From: Basidiobolus meristosporus CBS 931.73
Taxonomy: Eukaryota; Basidiobolomycota; Basidiobolomycetes; Basidiobolales; Basidiobolaceae
DNA length: 64,000 nt
Assembly (NCBI GenBank): GCA_002104905.1
Contig: MCFE01000251.1
Coordinates: 1 to 64,000, forward strand
Direction: 5' to 3'
Positions within the stretch are counted from its first letter, which is position 1. Each line of letters opens with the position of its first letter. A model generated the notes under the pieces. The model searched no databases. It saw nothing but the letters and a program-made list of their open reading frames with translations, and was not told the origin of the DNA. Shown here one piece after another: positions 34,868-46,971 of the stretch. The translations under genes and the position numbers were made by a program.

Positions 34868-35403
34868 AGCTATCTTAAGTATCTCCAGGTTCTAACTGAT
34901 TCCATCTTCCAGCTGATGGCTTATAGCTTGCAAACTTTGATTTAATTGCATGCTGACTTCAGTATATTCCCACTGTGGGACAAAAATGTCCCTGGTGTTG
35001 GTGTTTAGGTTAACATAAAGTGTGTGAGTTATGGAGTACATCCCCTGGATCTCACACATTGGACAGCAATACCATCTATTGTGCTGATGACTTAGGTATC
35101 TCCAATACAGATGATAATCTGTGATTTTATATGAGAGCCATTTGGTAGTATCCTGCTGGAAGGCATACAAAACTCATCCAGCAATGGATAGAGGTAGCTG
35201 TCCGGGTTGGACAGTGATATAGGCCCAGATACCAGTGAGAATACCATCAAATTTCTGCTTGGACTCCATAAGCTAGATAGCAGGCTAAGGCTGAGAGGAG
35301 ATCAATGGCCCGCAGGATTAGCTGGTAGAGTACCTGTTGAATGAGAATCTAGCAAGTGCCAAGTCAAGGCCATGGTCATACATATCTTTGGAGCGGCCCA
35401 TGC
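34868..35403 (-). pseudogene. Tnp2/Plavaka-like transposase relic (copy P3), middle part
   Basis: Continues P3 beyond the MITE. The minus strand shows NPDSYLYPLLDEF-like text, an ICIGDI segment and YCCPMCEIQGMYS followed by THTLYVNLNTNT (34892-35170). Collinear with P2 14410-14950. It stops at 35403 against the end of an inverted unit (P4). Confidence 0.5.
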
Positions 35404-38144
35404 TGCTCCCCATAAAAAGTTTTTATGATGATCCTGTCAAAAGGCCAACACAAATTTAAAGTCCTGTGACTAAGAGGTATTGATCCCATCAGGACACTGT
35501 GTAAAGACTTTCAAAAAATAATGCACCCCAAATTTCACAAATAACTTGGTAAAAATTTCTTCACAACAATACAAAAGTGGCTCTTGATTGGTTCTCAGCA
35601 AATGTTCTCGCTTACTGATCCCACACACTCTATCACCTCCCATGTTTGTGTGTATTGATTGGCTATTGCCTCTTCTTGACACTCCTTACTTCCTGACTCA
35701 ACCTTTTCTCTTACTTTTCATGCATGTGGATTGATTGTTTTATGTTGAACTTCAGTTTTACTCACTTGCTAACTGTATTGACCTAAATAAGTCCCTATAC
35801 CCTACACTAACATTAAGCCCAGCCCCACATTCAACAAGTAACTCCATTAAAATCCCTACTGAACAAGTATTTCTGCTGTAATGCTCTGTTTCCACAACCT
35901 TGGCAGGAGCCCTATGGCTTTATGTGACTGTTCTTTCACTGCACTCCATACTTCCTGACTCAACCTTTTCTCTTACTTTTCATGCATGTGGATTGATTGT
36001 TTTATGTTGAACTTCAGTTTTACTCACTTGCTAACTGTATTGACCTAAATAAGTCCCTATACCCTACACTAACATTAAGCCCAGCCCCACATTCAACAAG
36101 TAACTCCATTAAAATCCCTACTGAACAAGCATTTCTGCTGTAATGCTCTGTTTCCACAACCTTGGCAGGAGCCCTATGGCTTTATGTGACTGTTCTTTCA
36201 CTGCACTCCATACTTCCTGACTCAACCTTTTCTCTTACTTTTCATGCATTTGAATTGATTCATTTCCTTTGAAACTTCAAATCTACCTCAATTGCCAACA
36301 GTATTGACCTATACAATTCCCTATACCCTATGCTAAAATCAAGCTCAACCCCACCCTCAACAAGTAACTGTATTAAAATCCACCGCTTGTTAGGTATCTC
36401 TGCTGTTAAACTCTGTTTCCATGACTGTGGTGGGAACTCTATGGCTTTATGCCACTGTTCATTCACTGGTTCTCATGTTTCCTGGTCTTTAGCTTGCACT
36501 GCAAGGTCTAGCACCTCATCTGCCAGTCTCTGCAATAAATTCTTGTAATACTCAGGTGTGTTTTCTTGAGCACTGCTCTTGATGAAGTGCTGCAACCTAT
36601 TGGTGTACCAATTAGTTCTTCAAAATTCCACTGAAGGCCTTGTGATAACCTTTTGAGTTCTTAACATTGTTACACTATTGATCAGTGGGATCTCTACTCT
36701 GTCAACAATGAAGGACACTGAGACTGTGGTAGACAATTTGCCTTTCTCTTCAAACTCTACTGGCTGCACTTCCAACTCTTGTGAAAACAGCAGTTTTCTT
36801 GTTGATAAATCATCTTAGCCCTGATGGGATTCAGTTTGTGCTGGGCTACAACATTAACTGGAAAGGACTGCAGCTTTTTTCTCATGCATCCATGTCTCTG
36901 GCTTGAGTAGACTTTTCTCTGTTTACCTTTTCCTTTATCACTGCCAGGTCTTTCACGGTCACTTTGTCTGAGTGCTCCCTATATTGTCTATGTCTTCTCC
37001 TTGGTAAATTCTGCTCAGAAGCACCTGTTTTGGCCCACTTGTCCCCTGCTGGCACACTGCTGGCAACCTGATACTTCATTCTTACTTGTTTTGAACTCTC
37101 AGCATATGCTGTTAGAGGCTCCTGAGGTAGCTGCTGGTTTTTATCACTGCCAGGTCCTTCATTGCTACTTAGTGTGTTTCTTGAGTAGAACTACTCTTTC
37201 TCCTTGATAAGTGTTGTGCTGGTGCACCTGTGTCTGCCTGCTTTTCCCTTTTGGGCACTCTTCCAGCTACTTGATGTCTCTTTGATGCTTTTTTGGAGCT
37301 TTTGGCCCTGCTTGTAACCGGCTCTTAAGGAAGTCACTGGTTCTTAGCCATTACACCCTTGCTCTTCTGTCTTTGATAGTTTCAGCTACTCTGGAGATAC
37401 TTTCTTAGCATACCAATACTGGCCCAGAATCTGTTTTCTTGTTTGAATCCTGGATAATGCTCATCAAACAAGTGAAGCACATTCTGCTTGGCCTTGAGTT
37501 TCTGATGGTTCCATGGTATGCTGGCCTTAAGGTGTTGGCATGCTAGACCTCTAATAGCCTGTTGAATATTAGCCCACTCTTCATCATTGCACTCAATGGC
37601 TTCACAGATATTCAATATCTTTTATTTTTAAGGCTTTTGTAAAGGTACTATATTTTCCCCCTCCCATATTGTGATGGGTTTCTCTGTGGGCTTTATCTTT
37701 GGGCACTGTTGTTATGCTTCCAAGACTGTATGGTGTTGCTCTGCTGCTCCATTGGGAAATGGCTTAGCTCTTGGCTGTGACATTGAGCTACTTGAGAATC
37801 TTCTTTGCAGCAAAGACACTGCTTTCTCTACCTGGGATACTGAGTACTCAACACCTTTTGTCCACTCATCCTGCTTCTGGACTATTTCCTGATTTCTCTG
37901 GGCAGTTACATCTATCCTATTGCTACTTGTTGTAATTGCCTCATTGAAGATTTGGTATGAGCTGACAACATACTTGCCAGTAAGGGTGGTGGTGATGTTT
38001 TGACAGCCTCTTACTGGTCTTCAACTGGAGGTACTGCTTTTGCAACATTCTCATTTCTCTCAGCATCATGGTAAGCTTACTGCTCCACAGAGATTCCCAA
38101 TTGCCCACTGGACTGAGAGCCTAAGTAGTCTGCATTATTATCTT
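35404..38144 (-). pseudogene. Plavaka-unit second gene with its end, copy P4 (inverted)
   Basis: Read on the minus strand from 38144: the coiled-coil part, a KPIT..EGEN segment near 37660, then the open piece 37382-37615 (EEWANIQQAIRGL, FDEHYPGFKQENRFW and ASIGMLRKYLQSS), and the basic repeat modules (KYQVASSVPAGDKWAKTGAS near 37060). The C-terminal domain is at 36260-36466 (NEQWHKAIEFPPQSWKQSL and VEGGVELDFSIGYRELYRS). The best-preserved copy of the middle part. The non-coding end (35404-36240) contains a 262-bp tandem duplication. Confidence 0.6.
35689..36212. repeat. 262-bp tandem duplication (two units)
   Basis: Units 35689-35950 and 35951-36212 are almost identical; I see one T/C difference (35870 versus 36132). 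A partial third unit follows and is more diverged. The near-identity shows a recent local duplication in an otherwise old sequence. Confidence 0.92.
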
Positions 38145-38148
38145 TAGA

Positions 38149-38532
38149 GAGTTCAGAACTGAAGATTTGACCTTGAATTATGCATATGGAAGGCTCCTGG
38201 ATGAAGAATTAAGAAAATCAAGTGCCAATAAGAAGGAAGAAGAAAATGCTTTAATAGGCAATGACAACCAATAAAGGAGGTAACCAAGACCCTACAAAGG
38301 CATCTGTAACCTGTTTTGCAACTACTGCAAAATGAAAGCACACACATAAGGCCAGTGTCTCAAAAAGAGAGATAATCAGCAAAAGAAGCTGGAATATGGA
38401 AATACTGCAGCAACTGAAGATAGACTATTCATGTCTGCACTAAATAGGACCACAAACAAGGATTTCCAGACAAGGCCCATTGACTATGGAGCATCTCAAC
38501 ACTTTACACACCAAAAAGAATTTTTACCCAAT
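38149..38532 (+). pseudogene. Copia A3 gag segment (degraded)
   Basis: It starts inside gag (RTEDLTLNYAYGRLLDEELRK) and continues over a damaged knuckle to the protease region (TRPIDYGAS, where A2 has WYIDSGAS). It is interrupted at 38533 by MITE III. The 5' LTR and gag start are missing; the left junction is with copy P4. Confidence 0.8.
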
Positions 38533-39247
38533 AGACTTGTTCCGTTGAATAGTGCCACATTGAGCCATGAGTGCCAAATGATGCCATAGTGTGCCAGATA
38601 GGCAAAGTGAGCCTACACTTGGCCACAGAGTGTGAAACATAGATCTGCATCTTCATGCAAAGCAGCCCCTGTGTTTCACCTATAATGCAGGAGAAAATAC
38701 ATTTTTTGATGTTTCTTTGTGGATCAATGGTGCACAGGATGTGTAAGAGCACTGAAGAACTGAAGACATGCACCAGGCACTTAATACCCATTGAACTCTA
38801 AATCTAGCTCCTGTGGCTTGTAACATGTCACAAAAATGCATGGCACTATCTTGGTCCACTGGTGCTATCTTGCACTATAAGTGCTTTGTATAGATCTTAT
38901 TTTAGGACTAATAATTAAATATAGTGCCAGATAGTACCAGTGGACCAAGATAGTGCCATGCATTGTTGTGACATATTACAAGCAACAGGAGCTAGATTCA
39001 GAGTGCCATGGGTATTGAGTACCAAATGCATATTTTCAATCCTTTTGTGCACTTGCACATCCTGCACAACATTGACCTAAAAAAAAAGGTTGAAAAATGG
39101 ATTTTCTCTAACATAATTGGTGAAACACAGGGTCTGCTTTGCATGAAGATGCAGATCTATGTTTCATACTCTGTGGCTAAGTATAGATTCACTTAGCCTC
39201 CCTGGCACACTATGGCATCATTTGGCACTATCCAATGGAACAAGTCT
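38533..39247. mobile_element. Fold-back MITE copy III (715 bp)
   Basis: It begins AGACTTGTTCCGTTGA and ends AATGGAACAAGTCT, flanked by AAT (38530-38532 and 39248-39250). Removing it restores the copia sequence CCCAATATCA seen in A1 and A2. It has long inverted arms around a spacer near 38860-38930. Confidence 0.9.
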
Positions 39248-39250
39248 AAT

Positions 39251-41195
39251 ATCAGGGAGTTCCAATCAAGAAGGTTTTCATGGGTGACAATAGAACAGTT
39301 GATGCAGTAGGAGAAGCAATGTGAATGAAGCCATACACTGACCTTTAAAAATTTACTCCTTGTATCAGAAGTAGCCAAGAACCCACTATTTGTAAGCAAG
39401 GCCACTACAGAAGGACTCAGCTTCAGCTTTGACAATTCTGGATGCAAGATCACTTATCAAAATGGTGCCCACATTGCTTTGGGTATCAGAGATCAGAATC
39501 TATGCAAATTGAATTATACTCTAGCATATTTAGTAGCCAATATAAGTAACTCAAATGAAGAAATACCAATGCTTTGGCACAGGAGACTTGGGCACATCAA
39601 TTTTTATTATTTGCAGAAAATGATCAAAGATCAGCTAATTTCCAGAGTAAAGATTGATCCCCCAGCTAATTTGGAGCACTGCAAAGCCTGCATATATGGG
39701 AAACAAGACAGACAACTGTTCAAGAGCTCTGGGTTAATTAAAACTAAGAAAAAATTAGTTCTAATTCACTCAGATTTGTGTGATTCTGTGTAGAATTTAT
39801 CCTTATGCAAGATGAAGTGTTTAGTCACTTTATTGATGATTATACAAGATACACATGGGTCTACTTCATGGAGAGAAAGGAATAAGCTCTGTCTAAATGC
39901 AGGGAGTTTGTAGGCATGGTGGAGAGAGAAACTGGTGAAAAATCAAGAAAATATTGCACCAACAATGGTGGAGAATATACCACAAAGCTCTTCATTCACT
40001 TCTGCCAAATTCTTGGGATAAAGCAAGAGACTACTGTACCATACTCCCCACAGCAAAAAAGAGTAGCAGAGCATACTAACAGATCAATAATTGGTAGGGC
40101 AATATCTATGATCCATGATCAAAAATTATCATATGATTTTTGGGCGGAATCAGTTGCCACTGCTGTAAACCTTGAAAGTAGTTGTTATAACAGATTACCT
40201 CTTGATTCTACTCCATTTAAAGCATAGTATGGATACAGACCAAGTGCAGAACATCTAAGAATATTTGGGTGTACAGCATATGCCAAGAAACTGCTTGGAA
40301 ATCAGACAAAATTTGAGCCAAAAAGTGTAAAATGCATATTTTCGGGCTGCTGCAGTGAGACAAAGCATACAAGCTTTACAATACCAAAGGAAAGAAGCTA
40401 ATCAAGTCCAGGGATGTTTGTTTGATGAAAATTCACAAATTTCACAAACAATGACATCAGATGATGACAAAAATCTGATCTCAAGTCCACCAGTTGTCAG
40501 AGTTGAATCAAAGCAAAACAATGAAAATTTGTTAACTCCAGAGAACTCTACAACCATAGTTCAGCCTGAATTAGTGCCCAGGAATAACCCAGAAGTGATC
40601 ATTCTTGTATCAACGCCTGGAGATTGAATTGGACAAGAAATAGCCCAAATTAATATATCAATGAGAGTACAAACTTAGCCTATGCCTATTCAGTCCATAT
40701 TGATGAACCACAGACTATAGAAGATGCCCTAAATAGCCCTCAGACAAAGTTTTGGAGATCTTCAATAACTGAGGAATATCAGGCCCTGATGGAAAATCAA
40801 ACTTGAGACTTGGTCAAATTACCAATCAACCAAAAATCAATTGGATGCAGATGGGTCTTCAAGACAAAATACAAGGCTGATGGTACAATTAAAATATACA
40901 AAGCAAGACCTGTGGCCAAGGGATACTCTCAAACAAAAGGACCTGACTATACTGAGACCATTGCACTGGCAGCCAAGTTTAATTCCTTCAGATTAATATT
41001 GGCTGTTACAAACAAATATAAGTTTTTTATTCATCAAATGGATGTAAAAACTGCATTTTTGAGTGGAGAACTTGACACAGATGTGTATAAGGGTTTATTG
41101 ACCAAGATAGCCCCCATTTGGTCTGCAAGCTTAAAAAATCTCTATATGGTCTCAAACAATTACCAAGAGCCTGGAATTGCAAGATAGATTTTTAT
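39251..41195 (+). pseudogene. Copia A3 integrase-RT segment (degraded)
   Basis: Frames at 39479-39793, 39916-40227, 40355-40627 and 40810-41187 carry in order: LWHRRLGHINF, integrase (KQETTVPYSPQQKRVAEHTNRS with the Glu; one Asp region reads CTNNGGEY where A2 has RSDNGGEY), the linker, and the start of RT (GCRWVFKTKYKADG, HQMDVKTAFLSGEL). It ends where copia A2 is inserted; the sequence continues at 45879. Confidence 0.85.
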
Positions 41196-41544
41196 TGTTG
41201 TAAAAATTGGTAATTCCACCTAAATATTCACCTAACTTAGTCACTTAGATCATTACCGTCAAATCCTAGAGAATACTGACCAAATTCCTTGTTGGGATTT
41301 ACTTAGAATACTTTCACCAAAATACCAGATACCCAGAACATGAAAGTTCTCAAAGTTGTCCAAACAGCCCCAAACTTTGCACACATGTTCTTGGGACCTT
41401 CCTTAACCTATTCTACATGTTTGTAATGCCAAGACCAGGTAAAAGTATAAATACTACTTTTACATTCAATAAATCATTAAGTGAAAACCACATAATCTAC
41501 TTGTTCTCCCAATCACTTCCAATATCTCCAGGACTCTTACAACA
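41196..41544 (+). repeat. 5' LTR of copia A2
   Basis: 349 bp, TGTTGTAAAAATTGG to CTTACAACA, with a TATA-like AGTATAAATACT near 41445 and AATAAATC near 41469. One base longer than the 3' LTR and slightly different from it. Confidence 0.93.
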
Positions 41545-41556
41545 GGTTATGAGCCC
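41545..41556 (+). other. Copia A2 primer-binding site overlapping the gag ATG
   Basis: GGTTATGAGCCC follows the LTR directly. It is the exact reverse complement of the initiator tRNA-Met anticodon arm GGGCTCATAACC. The in-frame ATG at 41549 lies within it. Priming from an internal tRNA-iMet site is known for Drosophila copia and Ty5; its use here is inferred from complementarity. Confidence 0.75.
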
Positions 41557-44500
41557 TGAACTGTCACTCTCTGCAATGTCTCCTACTGCTATTACTGGAA
41601 TTTTTCCCTCTGCTGAAAAGTTGGATGGATCTAACTACCAAGTGTGGAAGGTGAAGATGAAGATGCTGCTACAAGAAAGAGGCCTTTGGGACATTGTCAT
41701 GGGAGAAGATTGCCCTCCCAAAAATGTGGGAGAGGAAGCCTTAAAGTACCAGAAGAAAGAACAAAGTGTCTTTAACTGCATTTGCCTTAATGTCAAGGAC
41801 AAATTGCTAATTCAATGCTCAAGAGCAAAAACGGCAAAGAATGCCTGGAAAGCATTAGAAGACACCTACCAGTCATGTTCAGCTGCCAAGAAAATGTATC
41901 TGAGACAAAAATTCTTTACTACAAAGATGCTGCCAGGAGAAAAAATGAAAAATCTAATTAACAGAATTACCCTGCTGGTAGATGAGATGGAATCTGTGGG
42001 CATACCAACTACTGATGAGCATGTGATAGTTACTATACTGAATAGCTTGACAGACAAGTTTCAGGGCCTTGTATCAGCCCTATAGTCCAGAACTGAAGGT
42101 TTGACCTTAAATTACGTATATGGAAGGCTCCTGGATGAAGAATTAAGAAAATCAAGTGCTAATAAGAAGGAAGAAGGATATGCTTTAATAAGCAATGATA
42201 ACCAACAAAGGAGGTACCCAAGACCCTACAAAGGCAACAGAAACCTGTTTTGTAACTACTGCAAAAGGAAAGGACACACATCAGACCGGTGTCCCAAAAA
42301 GAGAGATTATCAGCAAAAGAAGCCTGAATATGGAAATGCTGCAACAACTGAAGATAGACTATTCATATCCGCACTAAATATGACCACAAACAAGGATTCT
42401 CAGATGTGGTATATTGACTCTGGAGCATCTCAGCACTTTACACTCCAAAAAGAACTTTTTACACAATATCAAGAAATTTCAATTAAGAAGGTTTTAATGG
42501 GTGATGATAGAACACTTGATGCAGTGGGGGAAGGAACTATCCAAGTAAACCTTAGAAGCAGTGAAGGAAGCCATACACTGACCATTAAAGAAGTACTCTA
42601 TGTACCAGAAATAGCCAAGAACCTACTCTCAGTAAGCAAGGCCACAGCAGAAGGACTCAGTTTCAGTTTTGACAATTCTGGATGCAGGATCACTGATCAA
42701 AATGGTGCCCATATTGCTTTGGGCATCAGAGATCAGAATCTATACAAGTTGACTTATATTCCATCATATTTGCAAGCCAATATAAGTAACTTAAACAAAG
42801 AAACACCAATGCTTTGGTATATGAGATTTGGACACCTCAATTTTGATTATTTGCGTAAAATGATCAAAGATCAGCTAATTTCCAGAGTAAAGATTGATCC
42901 CCCAGCTAATTTGGAGCACTGCAAAGCCTGCATATATGGGAAACAAGCCAGACAACTGTTCAAGAGCTGTGGGCTAATCAAAACTAAGAAAAAATTAGAT
43001 CTAATTCACTCAAATCTGTGTGGACCTATGCAAAATTTATCCTTAGGTGGGATGAAGTATTTAATCACTTTTATTCATGATTATAAAAGATACACATGGG
43101 TCTACCTCATGGAGAAAAAGGAAGAAGCTCTGTCTAAGTTCAGGGAGTTTAAAGCCATGGTGGAGAGAGAAACTGGTGAGAAAATCAAGAAAATACGCTC
43201 TGATAATGGTGGAGAATATACCTCAAAACTCTTCATCCACTTCTGCAAAACGTATGGGATAAAGCAAGAGACTACTGTACCATACTTCCCACAGCAAAAT
43301 GGAGTAGCAGAACAAGCTAATAAATCAATAATTGATATGGCAAGATCCATGATCCATGATCAAAAATTATCCTATGATTTTTGGGCAGAATCAGTTGCCA
43401 CTGCTATATACCTTAAAAATAGGAGTTATAACAGAATACTTTGTGATTCCACTCCATTTAAAGCATGGTATGGATACAGACCAAGTGCAGAACATCTAAG
43501 AATATTTGGGTGTACAGCATATGCCAAGAAACTGCTTGGAAATCAGTCAAAATTTGAGCCAAAAAGTGTAAAATGCATATTTTTGGGCTACTGCAATGAG
43601 AGTAAGGCAAACAGACTCTACAATACCAAAGCAAAGAAGCTGATCAAGTCCAGGGATGTGTTGTTTGATGAAAATTCAAGATTTTCACAAAAAATGATAT
43701 CAGATGATGACAAAAATTTGATCCTAAGTCCACCAATTGTCAGGATTGAATCAGAGCAAAACAATGAAAATTTTTTCACTCCAGAGGACTCTACAACCAT
43801 GGTTCAGCCAGTATCAGTGCCCAGGAATATCCCAGAAGTGATCATTCCCATATCAAATGCCTGGAGATCCAATTGGACAAGAAATAGCCCAAATTACTAT
43901 ATCAATGAGGGTACAAACTTAGCCTATGCCTATTCAGTCCATGTTGATGAACCCCAGACTGTAAAAGAGGCCTTAAATAGCCCTCAGACAAAGTTTTGGA
44001 GATCTGCAATGACTGAGGAATATTAGGCCCTGATGGAAAATCAAACTTGGGACTTAGTCAAATTACCAATCAACCAAAAATCAATTGGATGCAGATGGGT
44101 CTTCAAGACAAAATACAAGGCTGATGGTACAATTGAAAGATACAAAGCAAGACTTGTAGCCAAAGGATACTCTCAAACAAAAGGACTTGACTATACTGAG
44201 ACCATTGCACTGGTAGCCAAGTTTAATTCCATCAGATTAATATTTGCTATTGCAGCCAAATATACGTTTTTTATTTTTCAAATGGATGTAAAACTGCATT
44301 TTTGAATGGAGAACTTGATGAGGACATGTATATGGACCAGCCTGATGGGTTTGTTGACCAAGATAACCCCCATTTGGTCTGCAAGCTTAAAAAGTCACTT
44401 TATGGTCTCAAACAATCACTGAGAGCCTGGAATTGCAAGATAGATTCTTATTTGGAATCTTTGAGTTTCAAAAGAAGTAATGCTGGCTATGGTATATACT

Positions 44501-45519
44501 GTAAGCCAGATAGAGCAAATCTGGTTCTATTAGCTCTATATGTGGATGATCTTATAATAGCCGCCAATAACCTAGAAACATTGGAAGAGACTAAATACAG
44601 CCTATCTAAGGAGTTCAGGATGTCCAATCTAGGAGAACTTAGTTACTACTTAGGGATTAAGTTCTCCATAGACAGAAGTACCCAGACTATCACCCTAAGT
44701 CAATCCAAGTATGTTCAAGATATACTAAAGAAGTACAAAATGGAAGACTTTAAACCAGCAGCTACCCCAATGGAGACAAATCTTAACTTGGTCAAAACTC
44801 AACCAAATCAAGAGGGCTTGGTGCCATCTGAAAGCCCTGACTTTCCTTATCAATCCATGATCGGCAGTCTGATGTATATCATGCTTGGAACACGTCCAGA
44901 TATCTCATATTCAGTGGGAGTTGTCAGCCAACTTAATCAGAACTATGGATCTGATCATATTGCAGCAGTTAAGCGGATTTTTAGATACCTAAAAGGAACT
45001 GCTGATATCTGCTTAAGATACATTAGTAAGAATTCAGAACAGGATGTTGTGGGATACTCTGATGCTGATTGGGGACAAAATTTAGAAGACAGAAGATCCA
45101 CCACAGGATACACCTTTCTTTACTGTAAAGGAGCAATTTCATGGAATTCACAAAAGCAACCAACCGTAGCACTTTCCACCACGGAGGCAGAGTATATGGC
45201 AGCCTGTGAAGCTACAAAAGAAGCAATGTAGTTAAGAAAGCTCTTTACAGATTTAGGCCTATGTCAAAAAACACCTATTACTTTATTTCAAGATAATTGA
45301 GGATGTATACAATTAGGTAGAAATCCAACTTTTCATGCTAGAACCAAGCACATAGATATTAGACATCATTTCATATGTGAAGCTATAAAGAATAACTTAG
45401 TTGGCTTAGTTTACTGTCCTACAGATGAAATGATTGCAGACATATTTACCAAACAATTAGCTAGAGAAAAGTTTGAATATCTTAGGTCAAAATTAGGACT
45501 AGTCAGTGTGAACATTTAG
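41549..45519 (+). pseudogene. Copia A2 Gag-Pol with four stops and one frameshift
   Basis: A full domain set: Gag, knuckle CNYCKRKGHTSDRC, protease YIDSGASQH, pre-integrase, integrase (RSDNGGEY and PQQNGVAEQANKS), RT (MDVK..., [18 protein letters not shown]) and RNase H ([12 protein letters not shown]). Stops are at 42083 (GAG to TAG), 44024 (CAG to TAG), 45229 (TGG to TAG) and 45298 (TGA). One A is missing in an A run near 44291, shifting frame. The RT catalytic YVDD is intact, unlike family B. It was a full element that has since decayed. Confidence 0.93.
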
Positions 45520-45530
45520 CTGAGTGGGAG

Positions 45531-45878
45531 TGTTGTAAAACTTGTATTTCCACCTAAATACTCACCTAACTTAGTCACTTAGATCATTACCCTCAAATCC
45601 TAGAGAATACTGACCAAATTCCTTGTTGGGATTTACTTAGAATACTTTCACCAAAATACCAGGTACCCAGAACATGAAAGTTCTCAAAGTTGTCCAAACA
45701 GCCCCAAACTTTGCACACATGTTCATGGGACCTTCTTTAACCAATTCTATGTGTTTGTAATGCCAAGACCAGGTAAAAGTATAAATACTACTATTACATT
45801 CAATAAATCATTAAGTGAAAACCACATAATCTACTTGTTCTCCCAATCACTTCCAATATCTCCAAGACTCTTACAACA
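45531..45878 (+). repeat. 3' LTR of copia A2
   Basis: 348 bp, TGTTGTAAAACTTG to CTTACAACA, preceded by the tract GCTGAGTGGGAG. Confidence 0.93.
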
Positions 45879-46950
45879 CTTATTTGGAGTCTTTGAGTTT
45901 CAAAATCAGTAATGCTGACTATAGTGTACACTATAAGCCAGATAAAGCATATCCAGTTCTATTTGCTCTATATGTGGATGATCTTATTATAGCCACCAAT
46001 AACCTAGCAACATTGGAAGTGACTATATCCAGACTATCTAAGGAGTTCAAGAGATCCAATCTAGGAGAGCCCAGTCACTACTTGGGGATTAAGTTCTCCA
46101 TAGACAGAAGTACCCAGACTATTACCCTAAGCCAATCCAAGTATATTCAAGATATACTAAAGAAGTACCAAATAAAAGACTGTAAACTGGCAGCTACCCC
46201 AATGGAGACAAACCTTTACTTGGTCACAACTCAACCAAGTCAAGAGAGCTTGGTGCCATCTGAAAGCCCTGACTTTCCTTATCATTCTATGACTGGTAGT
46301 CTGATGTGTATCATGCTTGGAACATGTACAGATATCTTATATTCAGTGGGAGTTGTCAGCCAACATAGTCATAACTGTGGATCTGATCAATTTGCAGCAG
46401 TTAAGCAGATTTTTAGATACCTAAAAGGAACTGCTGATAGCGGTTAAGATACACTTATAAGGATTCAGAACAGGATCTTGTGGGATACTCTGATGCTGAT
46501 TGGGGACAAAATTTAAAAAACCAAAGATCCACCACAGCATACACCCTTCTTTATTGTAAAGGGGCAATTTCATGGAATTGAAGAAAGCAACCAACCAAAA
46601 CACTCCCTACCACAGAGGCAGAGTATATAGCAGCCTGTGAAGCTACAAAAGAAGCAATGCAGATAAGAAAGCCTTTTGCAGATTTAGGCCTATGTCAAAA
46701 AACATCTATTACTTTATTTCAAGATAATCAAGCATGTATACAATTAGGTAGAAATCTGACTTTTCTTGCTAGAACCAAGCACATAGATATTAGACATCAT
46801 TTCATACGTGAAGCTATAGAGAGTAACTTAGTTAGCTTAGTTTACTGCCCCTCAGATGAAATGATTGCAGACATATTTACCAAACAATTAGCTAGAAACA
46901 AGTTTGAATATCTTAGGTCAAAATTAGGACAAGTCAGTATGAGCATTTAG
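45879..46950 (+). pseudogene. Copia A3 RT-RNase H segment
   Basis: Continues A3 after the A2 insertion: [11 protein letters not shown] near 45970, QSKYIQDILKKY, the PDFPYHSMTGSLM segment, then RNase H. The RNase H part has several stops (46445, and others near 46513-46655) before reopening at 46657-46950 with LFQDNQACIQLGR, RTKHIDIRHHF and ADIFTKQLA. Confidence 0.85.
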
Positions 46951-46971
46951 CTGAGTGGGAGTGTTGTAAAA

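Larger units (their letters stand above)
41196..45878 (+). mobile_element. Complete copia element A2, nested in A3
   Basis: 4,683 bp with LTRs at both ends, primer site and polypurine tract. Flanking pentamers are TTTAT (41191-41195) and CTTAT (45879-45883). The intact family sequence here reads GATTCTTATTTGG, so these are one CTTAT duplication with a later C-to-T change. The host sequence is the RT region of an older copy of the same family. Confidence 0.92.

Noticed and set aside
35689-36212. Possible CRISPR-like array
   Set aside because: Two long adjoining copies without spacers in a eukaryotic transposon relic; this is a simple tandem duplication.
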